Assembly (NCBI GenBank): GCA_011634665.1
Contig: WAEK01000001.1
Coordinates: 2,664,001-2,728,000, forward strand
Direction: 5' to 3'
Origin: Mortierella sp. BCC40632
Taxonomy: Eukaryota > Mortierellomycota > Mortierellomycetes > Mortierellales > Mortierellaceae
DNA length: 64,000 nucleotides
Below the pieces are notes generated by a model. That model did no database searches and was not told where the DNA came from. It worked only from the letters and a program-made list of their open reading frames with translations. The translations under genes were made by a program, and so were the position numbers. Below are positions 24,441 through 35,538 of the stretch, one piece after another. How positions within the stretch are numbered: position 1 is the stretch's first letter; every line of letters begins with the position of its first letter.

Positions 24441-26203
24441 TTACTCCTCGTCGCTGTCCTCATCACTATCTTCCTCAGCCTCGGCGAGCCATCGGAGGAA
24501 GGGCTCAACACGAGCACGGACATCCTTGGCTTCCTCACGGCTGACATACTTCTTGGTGGGCTTCTCACCCCACTTCAAGATAACCTCCTCATCCAAAATG
24601 TCATTGTCGTAGAACGCCTTCAAGATCAGGGGAGCCTTGAGCGTCAAAGTCTTGGAAGCAACAATGGCACGCTCAAATCCTCCGAGAAGAGCTCTCTGAT
24701 GCTTCTCAGTGGTGACAAACTAAAGAAAATATAAAAAATAGAGCGGTCAGTAAAAATTTCTCGAAGAATCTTTCCAAGACAAAAGACAAAAAACAAAAAA
24801 CATAACACAGATATGGTGCTTACTCGCTTCAAAAGGTTAGCACGGGTCTTGACCTCACGAGCCATGTCGTCGGTAAAGATGCACTGGATCAAGACTGTCA
24901 CAGCGCGAGACTTGCCGGTAATACCGAGCTCCTCTGCTTGCTTCCAGATTTCGGCATCAGCGATACCAGGGTTCTCATCCAAGTAGTCGCCAAGCATTTC
25001 ATAGGGGTTCTCTCCATTGCCTTCCTCATCATCATCATCATCGTTGAGGCTGAGAGTCTTGATGTTGCCCTCCAGTCCCTTCAGTCTTGCAGCAGTAGCC
25101 TCGGAAGAGGTGTCAACAGACCAACCGTCTCCAAGAGCCGACTTGTAGTTGTCAGCGTCAGGGATGGCTGCAGCCTCCTCCTTGATCTTCTTTGTGAATG
25201 CGTCATCCCTGTCCTCCTCCTCCTCCTCAGCAGGTGGGGTCGAAGCGCCGTTCTTCTTGCCCTTCTTATCAGACTTTTCTCCCTTGTCAGCCTTGCCCTT
25301 CTTACCGTAGGCAGTGTTGGTGGGAGGGTTCTTGACGATATAGGTGGCAAGCTTGTGAACATTGTCTCCCTTGTTCTGACGACCGCAGGCGTTGCAGTAC
25401 ATCTGGATGATACCGTTCTTGTCGACAATAATGTCAGTCTCGGGGTTACCGCATGAAGGGCAGAGGACAAAGCGCTGGATGAAGCCATTCAGAAGTGTCT
25501 GCAGCTTCTCAGCGTCATGGGCTCCATTAACAATGTAGCGATCGGTCTTTTCGTCACACTTGACCTGAGCACCAAGTTCACATCCAAAGAACTTGGTAGG
25601 ATCTAAAAAGCGAGCACATCATCCATCCCGTTTTAGCATTCATCGGTTAGTTGACATGTAAATCCAACTCCTTACTGTCCACAGCAACAACAGTCCCCAG
25701 CTCATCTTCTTCCATCCTCTCCGCCAGTAAAGGGGGGAAAAAAAAAAAAAGAAAAAAAAAAAAAAAAAAAAAAAAGAACTTTGCTAGACTTACAGGTGGT
25801 GGGGCGACAAAGGGCACGGGCAATGTCCGACATGTTAGGAATCACAGTCTTGATACCATTTCCCTTTCCTTCAATCTAGTAAAGGCCAGAAAGGAAAGAA
25901 TACGTATGTCAGCATCGCTGTTATTCGAGCGCTTCGTTTTTACCCAGCAGCATTCAATTGCGCCGCAGCAAGACACTCTGTGGTCGTCATCCCAAAACTT
26001 GGAACACTCTTGTTTTTTTTTCTTGTCTCCGTTCCCAATGAGAGTTAACACACACGGCCCTTTTTTTCCAGCTGCGATGAGCCAAAAAAAAAAAAAAAAA
26101 AAAAAAAAAAAGGAAGGGACAAGTTTACCTTGGAGATGAGCTTGGGCATCTTGTACCGGTAAAAGGCATCGTCGCTCTGACCTCCAATGTTAAGATTAGC
26201 CAT
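24441..26203 (-). CDS. TIF5: Translation initiation factor eIF5
   Basis: Four minus-strand exons (26203..26129, 25875..25794, 25602..24824, 24719..24441) join in phases 0, 1 and 0 to give 404 residues, the usual eIF5 length. The N-terminal GAP domain has the DAFYRYKMP motif whose Arg (about residue 16) is the eIF2-GTP arginine finger in yeast. It continues with GKGNGIKTVIPN and YPTKFFGCELGAQ, the last join crossing an intron. A four-Cys zinc ribbon follows (CPSCGN ... CNACG). A Lys/Glu-rich linker leads to the C-terminal W2 HEAT domain with the aromatic/acidic boxes (ILKWGEKPTKKYVS, FLRWLAEAEEDSDEDSDEE). eIF5 promotes GTP hydrolysis in the 43S complex on start-codon recognition. A long A-run lies in intron 2. 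Confidence 0.96.
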
Positions 26204-28162
26204 GTTGGATAGAATTCAAGCGGGGGGGAGAGTTAAGATATAGTGGAGTCGAGTCTTCGGGAGAGATTTCGAATATCCAGTGGATGCGACGTTTTGGGCT
26301 AACGTGGGCGGGGGTAAAGTGGGCAAAAGCTCAAGTGGGGATAGTTGCTATTCAGGAAAAAGCAACTAAAGGATGGCGTTTTCTAAAAAAGTGCAGATGA
26401 TCCGATACTGATGGATGGAAACAAGGCATAAGAATGCGTGGAAGCGAGGAAAAGCTTGTGGAAAGTGGCAGTTGAAAGTAGAGGAGGGTGGAAGAGGGTG
26501 GAAGCGGAGCTTGTTCTCTTTCGAGGAAGAAAAGCTGAACGTAGGGACGTTGGGCAATGGGACAAGGGCGAGTGGGAGCAGTCGGCAGATGAGGCAGATG
26601 GTGAGCAGAAAGGTAGAGAAGAAGACAGAAGAGGAGAGAGGTATAAAAAAGAACAAAAAACACCCTGGGTGGCTTGTGGGTAGTACTACAGACCCATGAG
26701 AGGGCAGGAAACAAGAGTCTCACACGCACAAAGTCTATTCTTTCATTCTGCCCCCGCAAAAGCCTCACGTGAAGCCTCCTCCAAAGCCAGCGAATTCTTG
26801 GCCCTGGAAACACGAGGTCCAAGAACTCGCTGGGTTTGGGTCAAGATCATGTTAGTCTCTGCGCCTTGCATGTGGTGCAACAAGAAGAGGCTTCGTTCGT
26901 CTGTCCAGCCTGGGTCCCACGCCCCTGTCTACCCTTCTAGCATTTGTTCCCACAGTCAGCCCTACGAACGTTTCTGTTGGGAGTCGAAAGAGTCGCCCAA
27001 AAAGCTTCTCGGATCTGATCGTCTCTCTGCCTGCGTACTTAAATATTTACCCGGAAAAATAAAGTCCTTGACCTTGTTGCCTGTCTTTTGCCTCTGCTTT
27101 AGGTTAATAGGCTCAACAGTCATCTGCATCCTCTGGATGCGCTTATGTAACATGCGCAACTCTTCCGACCAACAACTATCTGCCTGCCAACACTCTATTG
27201 AGACTCTAGTTCTCTGCTTTGTCCTTCCTTCGCCGAGAATCTGTATGACTTTGAGCTTCCTCTTCTTGATGATGCAAGACGTGATATCGAGATTATTTTC
27301 ATGGCAGAACGTCGAAGACATGAAGTTATCCTCATAAGGAGGTATTACTAGAGAAAGACCCAAAATCTTTCAGCCCTTTCGCTTAATCTGTGCTGAAGCG
27401 CCAAAACGCAACTCGGTGCGTTGTCCAATGTCTGACATATCCTGTCCTCTCATGACTCTCCATTCTTTCTTTTTCTCTCTCTCCTTCTTTCTCTCTCTGT
27501 CCACTGCCCTAGCTCTCCCACATGAGTGAGCAAGCTCTAACGGATAGCAGTAATGGGATGTCAAGAATGCCCTAGAAAGATCTCCAAAAAAAAAAAAAAT
27601 TAAAAAAAAAAATAAAGGTATTTTTGTTGCTGGACAAAATGGTAGAACGGATCGACAAGGCGATTGAAGATCACGAATAAAATGATTCTGCGCTCGCCAT
27701 GGACCAAGCTATTCAGCTGTATCTAAGACAAAACTGCGAGATCGCCATTCAGGCTCTTACCAAAAAAAAAAAAAAAAAATCAGGACCATGTGCGGCGAGT
27801 TGTCGCCTCCACATTTTTCCTTAACTCAAGCTCACTTGGACGGATATTGCGAAGACGAGGCGGTCAAGGAGCTACCCGATCTATAAAGAAGGTCTGTTGT
27901 TTGATGGCGCTGCTCTAAAAACCCAGAAGGACCTACCACCAGTCGATGACAACGATCCAAGCACCGGTAAATGTGGACTTGACTGAAATGAGCCATGCAT
28001 GATTCCTCCTTCTCGCTGTAGCTCCTCTGCTCGCAAAGGTCAGGAAGACACGAGCCTGAGCTTCGTCATCCACAAAGATCGTAAAAGTCAGGCAACAACA
28101 TACCGAGGCTTGAGTGAAGCTTGGACACTCGGCAACTGTACTCATCCCTAAAAAGCATTATT
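26204..28162. other. Region upstream of eIF5 up to the transposon
   Basis: About 2 kb without an assignable gene. 26204-26690 is the eIF5 promoter region, purine-rich on the plus strand. 26690-27370 is non-repetitive with long overlapping open frames on both strands (213 codons plus, 133 codons minus), neither resembling a known family. 27570-28140 has fragments that look like broken coding sequence (for example a start near 27699 running into a poly-A tract). These are best read as relics. Confidence 0.45.
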
Positions 28163-28704
28163 AGCCCCCGTCAGACATAAATTTTTGGACTGGTGCGTTT
28201 TTCTGGTGCGATTCCCATTTTTAGACGAAACGAACCTCCTACCAAAAATGTCAAAGAAAATTCCGCACCTCCTTCCATAAAAGTCAAAAACCATCAAAAC
28301 GCACCAGGTGCGTTCAGAGCTGAAAACGCACCTGGTGCGTTTTCACTATGGAATTAGGTTGCTCGGCTTCCAGACTAGCTAGAACGATGGGAGAAGTTGC
28401 GTTGGATAGAGGTTTTCCCTATGATCTCTAAAAATCTCATAGTTTCGTGATCCCTGATCAACTGCTGAGGATAACAACGTAAACAAAATGGTTATCTATA
28501 CATAAATCTCAGCCAAGTACTCCTCATGCAATGCGAAATCTGTCACACTCACTCTTCGGGCATTGTTAAAAAAAAAAAAAAAAAACTCCCCTTAGGTATC
28601 CCGGGAACCATGGGAACTATGAGCACCTTGCGTGAGAAAAACCATGCCCATATAAATTTAATCATCCTCTTCTTCTTCCCCTCCTCCTCCTCCTCCCACT
28701 CTTC
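28163..28704. repeat. Left terminal inverted repeat of the Harbinger-like element
   Basis: It matches the right arm over about 530 bp in reverse complement. Visible differences are an 18-A run at 28568-28585 against 4 A in the right arm, one C/G change (AAATCTGT against AAATGTGT) and one C/A change near GAGAAAAACCATG. Two 17-bp near-palindromes lie inside (28298-28314, 28325-28341). Confidence 0.9.
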
Positions 28705-28773
28705 TTCTTCTTCTTCTTCTTCCCCTTCGTCTTCCTCCTTGTCTTCATCTCTCTCCTCCTTGCATCAACCACC

Positions 28774-30039
28774 ATGTCGCAAAATTCGAAGCGTCAGGAA
28801 GCCCTCAAGGAAGCGATGGATATGTTTACACTCGCTCTAATAGACTCTGACTCGGACCTGGAGGACCTGGCCATCATCAAGTACGCCATTATAAATGAAT
28901 CCCGTTATTTCGATAGGCCCAGCCGAAAAAAAGCGTGACGACCACTTTTTACAGTCAAGTTCGACTCATATACAGAGACTGAATTCCGTCAACGCTACCG
29001 CACAACCCGGTACGGTTTTTCATTTATTGTGGAGCTGATTGAACAACACCCAGTCTTTTCAACAACTCCAACTTTCAACAAACACATCCAGCCTGGCAGT
29101 TGGCAATTGCTCTTGAACGACTAGGACATTATGGGAGCAGAGCTTCTGTGCCGATTATTGCGACAGATGTGGGCGTAGGAGTTGGATCCGTTGTAGCATT
29201 TACTAACAGGGTGGTGAAGGCACTAGTGTCTATTGCGCCCAGATGGATCAAGTGGCCTGAAAAGCACGAAAGAGAGGAGCATGGCCGACGCATGCGTAAA
29301 AGAAGGGTTCCCTGGCTGCGTTGGATTCATTGATGGAACTACTTTCCCATTGTCACAGAAACCTGTCCAAGAAGGCGCTGCTTATTTTGATCGTAAAAAA
29401 AGGTAAGATAATAATATGATGTTGATGTATACTATATTATGCTACCTTTACTAACATTAATTTGTTCAATACAGGTATTCAGTCAATGCCCAGATCGTCT
29501 GTGATATGGATGGTCGGATCATCGCAGTACACACTGGATGTCCAGGTTCTGCTGCGGATTCTACCGTTTCTAAGCGAATGGAACAGTTTCAAACCCCCAA
29601 GAAGTTTTTTTCTCCCCTGGCGAGTATCTCCTAGCAGATTCAGCTTATGCGGTAACGAAGCACTGCATTCCTGCCTACAAGTCTCCTAAAAGCAGACCTC
29701 CCAGACAACACAGAGTTCAATTTTTATTTGGCCTGCTCTCGTGTCCGAAATGAACACTGTATCGGGGTACTTAAAGGCCGCTGGCAATCGCTGAAAGAGC
29801 TACGACATCGTCTCCACAATGACTGTGGCATGGAGAATCTTTGCTCATGGGTCATTGCTTGTTGTGTACTTCACAATATCATGGCCCATGTAAACGACCC
29901 ATGGATGATGGAGCAAGAGAAGAGGTCGCAATATACAGAGTCATCAGTTGTCAGATTCCAGTCTACCATTCCGGGCATCACATTCCGCGAAACGCTGAAG
30001 AAGACAACGCTCGAAACAAACAGAGCAAAAAATAGATAG
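28774..30039 (+). pseudogene. Broken HARBI1-like DDE transposase
   Basis: The reading starts at ATG 28774 (MSQNSKRQEALKEAMD) and meets an in-frame TGA at 28936. It continues as a recognisable Harbinger transposase: FRQRYRTTRYGFSFIVELI, then WQLAIALERLGHYGS, GFPGCVGFIDGTTFPL, an intron at 29403-29474 (GTAAGA...ACAG), YSVNAQIVCDMDGRIIAVHTG, EYLLADSAYAVTKHCIPAYK, NEHCIGVLKGRW and CCVLHNIMAH. Catalytic residues D (FIDGT), D (LADSAY) and E (RNEHC) are all visible. However, the frame changes four times (near 29095, 29298, 29612 and 29703), so no full protein can be made from this copy. DDE_Tnp_4/HARBI1 membership is clear; inactivity is inferred from the lesions. Confidence 0.87.
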
Positions 30040-30132
30040 TTAATACAACTCTTTGTTTTCTTTTAATGTGCCATCGGGGAAGAGTTTGAAAGAAACAGTG
30101 GCTGATGACAAAAGAAATAAGTACAGCAAGGG

Positions 30133-31561
30133 CTAAGCTAACTCTTGGTAATCTCCAGTAGGGGTAGAAGTGGAAACAAAGTCACTAGATGGGTTTACTG
30201 GAATCCCACCCCCAAAAATACTGCCAAGAAGTGATTCGATCGCATCACTTTTCATACCACTTTGAAGCATTGACATCGCAAGCTTTCCTTTGAGGAGGGC
30301 CGTCTCGTGATCTCTTCTTTCCTTGTCCTTCTTGTCTTCGCGCTCTTGCCTTTTTTTTTCTCCTTCTTGTCTTCGCGTTCTTGCCTTTCCTTCTCCTTAC
30401 TGTCTTCGCGGATCCATCTCTCTTCCTCAAGCTTGCGCGCTTCTATTTAGCATGGCGCCAGATTCGTTAGTAGCGGAACAAATACAATAAGATAATTTAA
30501 ACATAATTGAGATTTTGAATGAACCAGAAATTACCTGAGAATTTACTTGCCAATATGCTCTCCATTTCATGAGCATATCTAGCCTTTGCTTTCCCCGCTG
30601 GTTGATGGCCGTGTAATGATGCTGGACGATTCGTTCGCACTTTGGGTTCTTCAGAGGGTCCCTTCGATGATTTCGGTTGCTCGCGTGAACATCTTCTCTT
30701 CGAGTGTGCTTTTGTGTAGATGGCGTCGAAGCTCTGGACCTGTGTACTTAGTAAAAGGCGTCTTTTTGGTCCCTCTCCTTTCTCCTCCTTCTCCTCCTTC
30801 TCTTCTTCCTCCTCCTCCTCCTCCTCCTCCTCCTCCTCCTCCTCCTCCCCGCTCCCTACTTTCCCTTCATCCCCCCTGTCACCCTCCTCACTCTCCTCCT
30901 GAACCGAGATATCATCAAGACTGTAGTCTTTAGTCCTCGACTTGAACCTCACTATTCCACTTCCGGATGATGCCTCGCATGCAGGGCTTAAATGCGGATT
31001 GTTACCAAACAATGCCTCCCACCTTGAAAATCCGTAACACTGTCGATTCAGCTTCTCATCGAAGTTATCATCTTCGTCTTCTGTCACTCCTGCCCCTGTT
31101 CGTTTGGCCATCCTTGCAGTCTCATAATATATTTTGCGGTATCGTAGAACACGGTGCTTCGCACTGTCCTTAGTTAAGGACAGGTTAGCCTCTCTGTTAA
31201 GGAATTTTGCAGCTCTATCCCACGCTTGCGAAGCAGTCTCCGCCTTTACTCCTACTTGCGTCTTTTTGTCTCCCGAAAACAGCCCCAAAGTTCCTATTGT
31301 CTTCTAACCATTGAAGGATTAGCTCCCGCTCGATGTCCTTCTTGCCTTTGACAATCTTGTTAGAGCTTGGCGTCCTGATATCAACAAAAGTGGAGGTATT
31401 GCGCGGAACAACAAACTTGTACATCGGGCCAACATCTAAAAAGATCCATTCGAAATGCTGTCAATACTGGATACATTTGGCAATAGCCTAACGCGGAAAG
31501 TAAAATGATGTTGAAGTCACTTGCTGTTGTTGCTAGTTGAGGCAAGAAGTTCGTTCTCCAT
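30133..31561 (-). pseudogene. Broken Myb/SANT-like partner gene of the Harbinger element
   Basis: Minus-strand gene starting at ATG 31561 (MENELLASTSNNS). A probable intron follows (acceptor TTTTTAG near 31439). A SANT-like N-terminal region then reads KKDIERELILQWLEDNRNFGAVF, and after a one-base frame change near 31280 the frame continues GDKKTQVGVKAETASQAWDRAAKFLN. A central region has KRTGAGVTEDEDDNFDEK and a long poly-Glu run. A GT-AG intron lies at 30534-30443, followed by a charged coiled-coil of repeated KEKERQEREDKK units and, after a second frame change in a poly-A run near 30355, a tail ending GDYQELA at 30133. PIF/Harbinger elements encode such a DNA-binding partner that imports and positions the transposase; here it runs convergently with the transposase. 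Confidence 0.75.
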
Positions 31562-31661
31562 TGAGGGAGACGTCGATGTAAGGAGGAGAGAGATGAGGAG
31601 AGGAGAAAAATGAGACGGAAATGAAGACAGAGAAGACGAAGAAGAGTGGGGGGAGAAGGAT

Positions 31662-32191
31662 GAAGAGTGGGAGGAGGAGGAGGAGGGGGGAAGAAGAAGA
31701 GGATGATTAAATTTATATGGGCATGTTTTTTCTCACGCAAGGTGCTCATAGTTCCCATGGTTCCCGGGATACCTAAGGGGAGTTTTAACAATGCCCGAAG
31801 AGTGAGTGTGACACATTTCGCATTGCATGAGGAGTACTTGGCTGAGATTTATGTATAGATAACCATTTTGTTTACGTTGTTATCCTCAGCAGTTGATCAG
31901 GGATCACGAAACTATGAGATTTTTAGAGATCATAGGGAAAACCTCTATCCAACGCAACTTCTCCCATCGTTCTAGCTAGTCTGGAAGCCGAGCAACCTAA
32001 TTCCATAGTGAAAACGCACCAGGTGCGTTTTCAGCTCTGAACGCACCTGGTGCGTTTTGATGGTTTTTGACTTTTATGGAAGGAGGTGCGGAATTTTCTT
32101 TGACATTTTTGGTAGGAGGTTCGTTTCGTCTAAAAATGGGAATCGCACCAGAAAAACGCACCAGTCCAAAAATTTATGTCTGACGGGGGCT
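31662..32191. repeat. Right terminal inverted repeat of the Harbinger-like element
   Basis: Reverse complement of the left arm, ending in GTCTGACGGGGGCT. It contains the same two 17-bp palindromic motifs (32013-32029, 32040-32056). The inner end runs into purine-rich sequence that continues into the leader of the minus-strand partner gene. Confidence 0.9.
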
Positions 32192-32367
32192 ATTAATTTC
32201 TCCTCATCCTCAAGCAGAGTCAAGTGATATTTTTACATCCACTACATTAGAATTAGCATAAACAGTCAATCAGGTTGCAAAAGAAAGCTTTTGGGCTCTC
32301 AAAAAGACGAGGATCCACCCGGGAACCCGTAACCAAAAAGGGAGCTCCCTTCAAAGGTGAAGGGAGC

Positions 32368-32372
32368 AAAAA
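32368..32372 (-). terminator. Pol III terminator of tRNA-Ser
   Basis: On the minus strand a TTTTT run follows the tRNA 3' end by about 5 nt, the standard RNA polymerase III stop signal. Confidence 0.75.
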
Positions 32373-32377
32373 GATTG

Positions 32378-32458
32378 CGTCAACAGCAGGATTTGAACCT
32401 GCGCGGGAGATCCCATATGATTTCGAGTCATACGCCTTAACCGCTCGGCCATATTGAC
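32378..32458 (-). tRNA. tRNA-Ser (anticodon CGA)
   Basis: Minus strand, 81 nt, no intron. The 7-bp acceptor stem (GTCAATA with TGTTGAC, discriminator G), A-box TGGCCGAGCGG, anticodon loop CTCGAAA with CGA in the centre, a variable arm and B-box GGTTCAAATCC are all visible. The extra arm identifies a class II tRNA and the anticodon reads UCG serine codons. Confidence 0.95.
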
Positions 32459-33182
32459 TTTGATCCGTGAATGGACGGAGTTTTCTGGTCTTACATACCG
32501 AATACCAATCAAGAAGCTCTGACAGCCTGATCGTTTTCCGAGGTTTTTTTTTTGTGATTTTGTGGATTTTTAGGCGTACTCAGGACTCTCAATACCTTCT
32601 CTCATTAGCCTTGGCAGGTTTTCAGACTCTTAGTGTTCTGGTTGGCCCCATACGAGGAAAAAAAAGTGCCTGATTTTTTTTTTTTTTTTTTTTTGCAGAG
32701 AGTGTAGTGTCATCATGAAGTATGTCTGCTTCCAACGGGGCGGTAGCCCCAGTATTCTATAAATTCTGCATGCCTACGTGGGGCCCTCGTTAACTAAAAA
32801 AAAGTCATGAAGTATGTATGCTTGTAGGAAGAAAAAAAAAATATGTCACCCTATTACAGAAGTGAAGCCAGCTTCACAATCCTTTTACCCTCTTAACAGA
32901 AACAGATTGTTATATATATAAGCAATCCTTTACCCATTGTCCTTGGCTCGAAAGAAGGAAAAGTGGATATGACGGGTTCTTGATTCGAGTTAGGAACACC
33001 TTGCCATTTTTCTTTCTTTCTTTCTTTTTTTTTTTTTTTAAAAAATTGTTTATTAAGATAAAGTTCACTTCACATTCTACATTCTTTTGATAGCCTACAC
33101 ACGCAACTGGGATGCTTTCGCTTCCTCTTCATTTTTTTTCTTTTTTTTTTTTTTTTTTTACCAGAGATCTTTTCTTGGCTGC
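32459..33182. other. Spacer between tRNA-Ser and URC1 3' end
   Basis: The upstream flank of the tRNA and the 3' flank of URC1. T-runs at 32675-32694 and 33128-33160, an A/T-rich patch (32900-32930) and no recognisable gene. Confidence 0.5.
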
Positions 33183-35506
33183 TTAATGTTGGAACTCGTC
33201 CCAGCCGCGACCAACGGTATGTGAGAGGTCCTCCTCACGAGGAATAGAACCTGTTGTAAAGTATCCTGCAGCAATCTTGGCCTCCATCTCAACCTTCGAA
33301 TCTGGGGGAATCAACTCGTCGGGAATAGGGCATCGCTCCAAAATCTTGATTCCGTTTTCAACAAGAGCATCGTGTTTCTTTTTTGATTTTAAAAAAGAGA
33401 GAGAGAGAAAGAGGGACAAGGATGAGTAAACGCGAAAAAAAAAGATTAAACGGTGACCAGGCTTCACTAAAAGTGAAAAAAAAAGGCAGTGCTTTACCAT
33501 ATTCGACATGGACATGAAGCGGTCAATCTTTGTTACTCCAAGCCAGTGGAAAACATCGGGCATCAACGCCTGGAAGCGCATATCCTTTACACCAGCTACG
33601 TTCTGGGTGCGCTGGAAGTACTTGGCAGCAGAGTCTCCGGCTCTCTTACGGGCATTGTACACCAAATACTTGGTGACCTCACCCAAGGCTCTTCCTTCCT
33701 TTCGGACTAGATGGTGCATAAAATGGGGTTGTCACGGTGAGTAATTCTTTCAGCAATGACAGTAGCGAGCCGCATTTGAAGAAGAAAGAAATTTAGCTTA
33801 GCAGAGTGCATACAGTAAACGATGAGACCAACGCCTCCGTTCTGGGCTTCCTTGATCGACTCTTTCATTCCGTAGATTAAGTAAGGACGGCAAGTGCAAA
33901 TATCTGAGCCAAAGACATCTGAACCGTTGCACTCGTCATGAACACGGACAGTAAGGCGTGTGTTGGGATCTGAGAGCAACTCGTGATTGCCAAAGATATA
34001 CACCGTCAGACCTCCGATAGGTGGCAGGAACACCTTGAGGTCAGGCCGCGAGATCAACTCGGGGTACATTCCTCCAGAGTTCTCACTATAAGACGAAGAA
34101 AACAAAAACAAAAACAAAAAATGTCAGCTCACAATGTGTCAATTCTGATAGAGTAGCTCCAATTCAAGCTGCAAAGAAACCAACATACTAGAGTGAGCGT
34201 CTCAAGTGCTCCTCCTCGACATTCAGGCGAGCGGCCAGTCCTGGAAGGAACCAAACTGGATCAACGGCAGCCTTATGGACATTAATCTCTCCAGACTCGC
34301 TGACAATAACTTTGCCATCCACTTTCATCGTGCCCTCTTTGATCTCGGTTTGAAACTCGGGCACAATCATATGAGCGCGTGTAATGGCGATGGTCGGGCG
34401 GATGTCCATGCCTTTATCCTCAATCTCAGACTTGAAGTATTGGCTTGTCAAATGGCCAAAGGGATCCATGGAAACAATCTTTGTAGGGTCCGACCACTGG
34501 GGTTGTTGTGTGATATGGATTGGGGGCTGTGTAAAGTCAAAGTTGGGCTTGTGCTATTTCGCGTCCACGCAGATGAAAAAAAGTGTGAGCACAGGGGTGG
34601 CGCGTCCAAGGTATGACAAGCATAGCTGAGTTGCGATAAAGTTTACATACATCCGCTGGGAGGTCACCCATGGCCACAGCCAATGAACGGTAGATAGAAT
34701 AAGACCCGCCATAGGCTCCAATCGCGTTTCTATTTACAGAAGGTGGGTATGGTCAGCTGGAGTGAGGTTTATCGTCTTGATTCATCACCCCCCCTTCAGC
34801 ATGTTAGAAGGTGGACGTACCTAATGTTGATAGAGCTTGCAAGATGAGAGACGACGACTGGTCCACGAGTCTGGGGATCAGCTGCGCCCCAGTTCATTTT
34901 GGAAGGCTTGACACCTTTCTGACCGGGGTAGGCTAAAAGAAAAACAACCATCCATCACGTCGAATACAAAAGGTTAGTTGTTGGGCTATTTTGAGTGCAT
35001 AGGCACTGAAAGGATTGCTGACTTCACTTACTGGTGAGCACAGGCTTGTCTGTGTAAGGCCCCGCTTGCTCCGTGGGGCGGTTGGTATTGAAGGTGGGAG
35101 AGACAATAGTGTCGCCATCCGAGTCTGAGTGACCTAGGTCCACATTGGTAAGTCAGGTTAGTATTAGAGCCCAAGTCGAATGACACTCAAGTACTGGAGA
35201 GGTGGTCATGAGTGACGGGTCATAGGTAACGAGCAGTGACGGGTGAAGCATAGCAAGTTGGTCAGGGTCCAGGTCGGGGTCCAGGTCGGGGTCAGGATCA
35301 AGGAGAATAGTATGGGAAGGAAGGGGGCCAGGTCATGGACAGTAAAGTAGCGCAGGGGCCAATCGCAGGGAGAAACGACGTCCAGCGATTGGTGGAGAGA
35401 TTATGTCCCCATAGAGTGTACGTTTGCAAAAGAAGAAATAAAATAGACCGAAATAGAGCACAAATGGCCCAAATGACTTTTGCCCCAACCACCAAACGGT
35501 AGTGAG

Positions 35507-35538
<32 letters not shown>

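Larger units (their letters stand above)
28163..32191. mobile_element. PIF/Harbinger-like DNA transposon with ~530-bp TIRs
   Basis: A 4029-bp element with long terminal inverted repeats. The ends are AGCCCCCGTCAGACATAAAT at 28163 and its reverse complement ending at 32191. They are flanked by the 3-bp direct repeat ATT (28160-28162 and 32192-32194); because the flanks are AT-rich, the duplication could also be read as TTA, the usual Harbinger target. Inside are two convergent genes: a HARBI1-like DDE transposase (plus strand) and a Myb/SANT-like partner protein (minus strand), the pair typical of PIF/Harbinger elements. Both are broken by frameshifts. The arms are almost identical, differing by a length change in one A-run and few single bases, which points to a recent insertion. 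It sits 186 bp from tRNA-Ser. Confidence 0.88.

Noticed and set aside
26696..27337. 213-codon plus-strand frame as a gene
   Set aside because: Long, but Cys/Leu/Ser-rich without domain, with an equally open frame on the other strand; reported only as a possible relic.
30787..30850. (TCC)n tract considered as an independent microsatellite
   Set aside because: It is the poly-Glu coding run of the SANT-like partner gene of the transposon rather than a separate feature.
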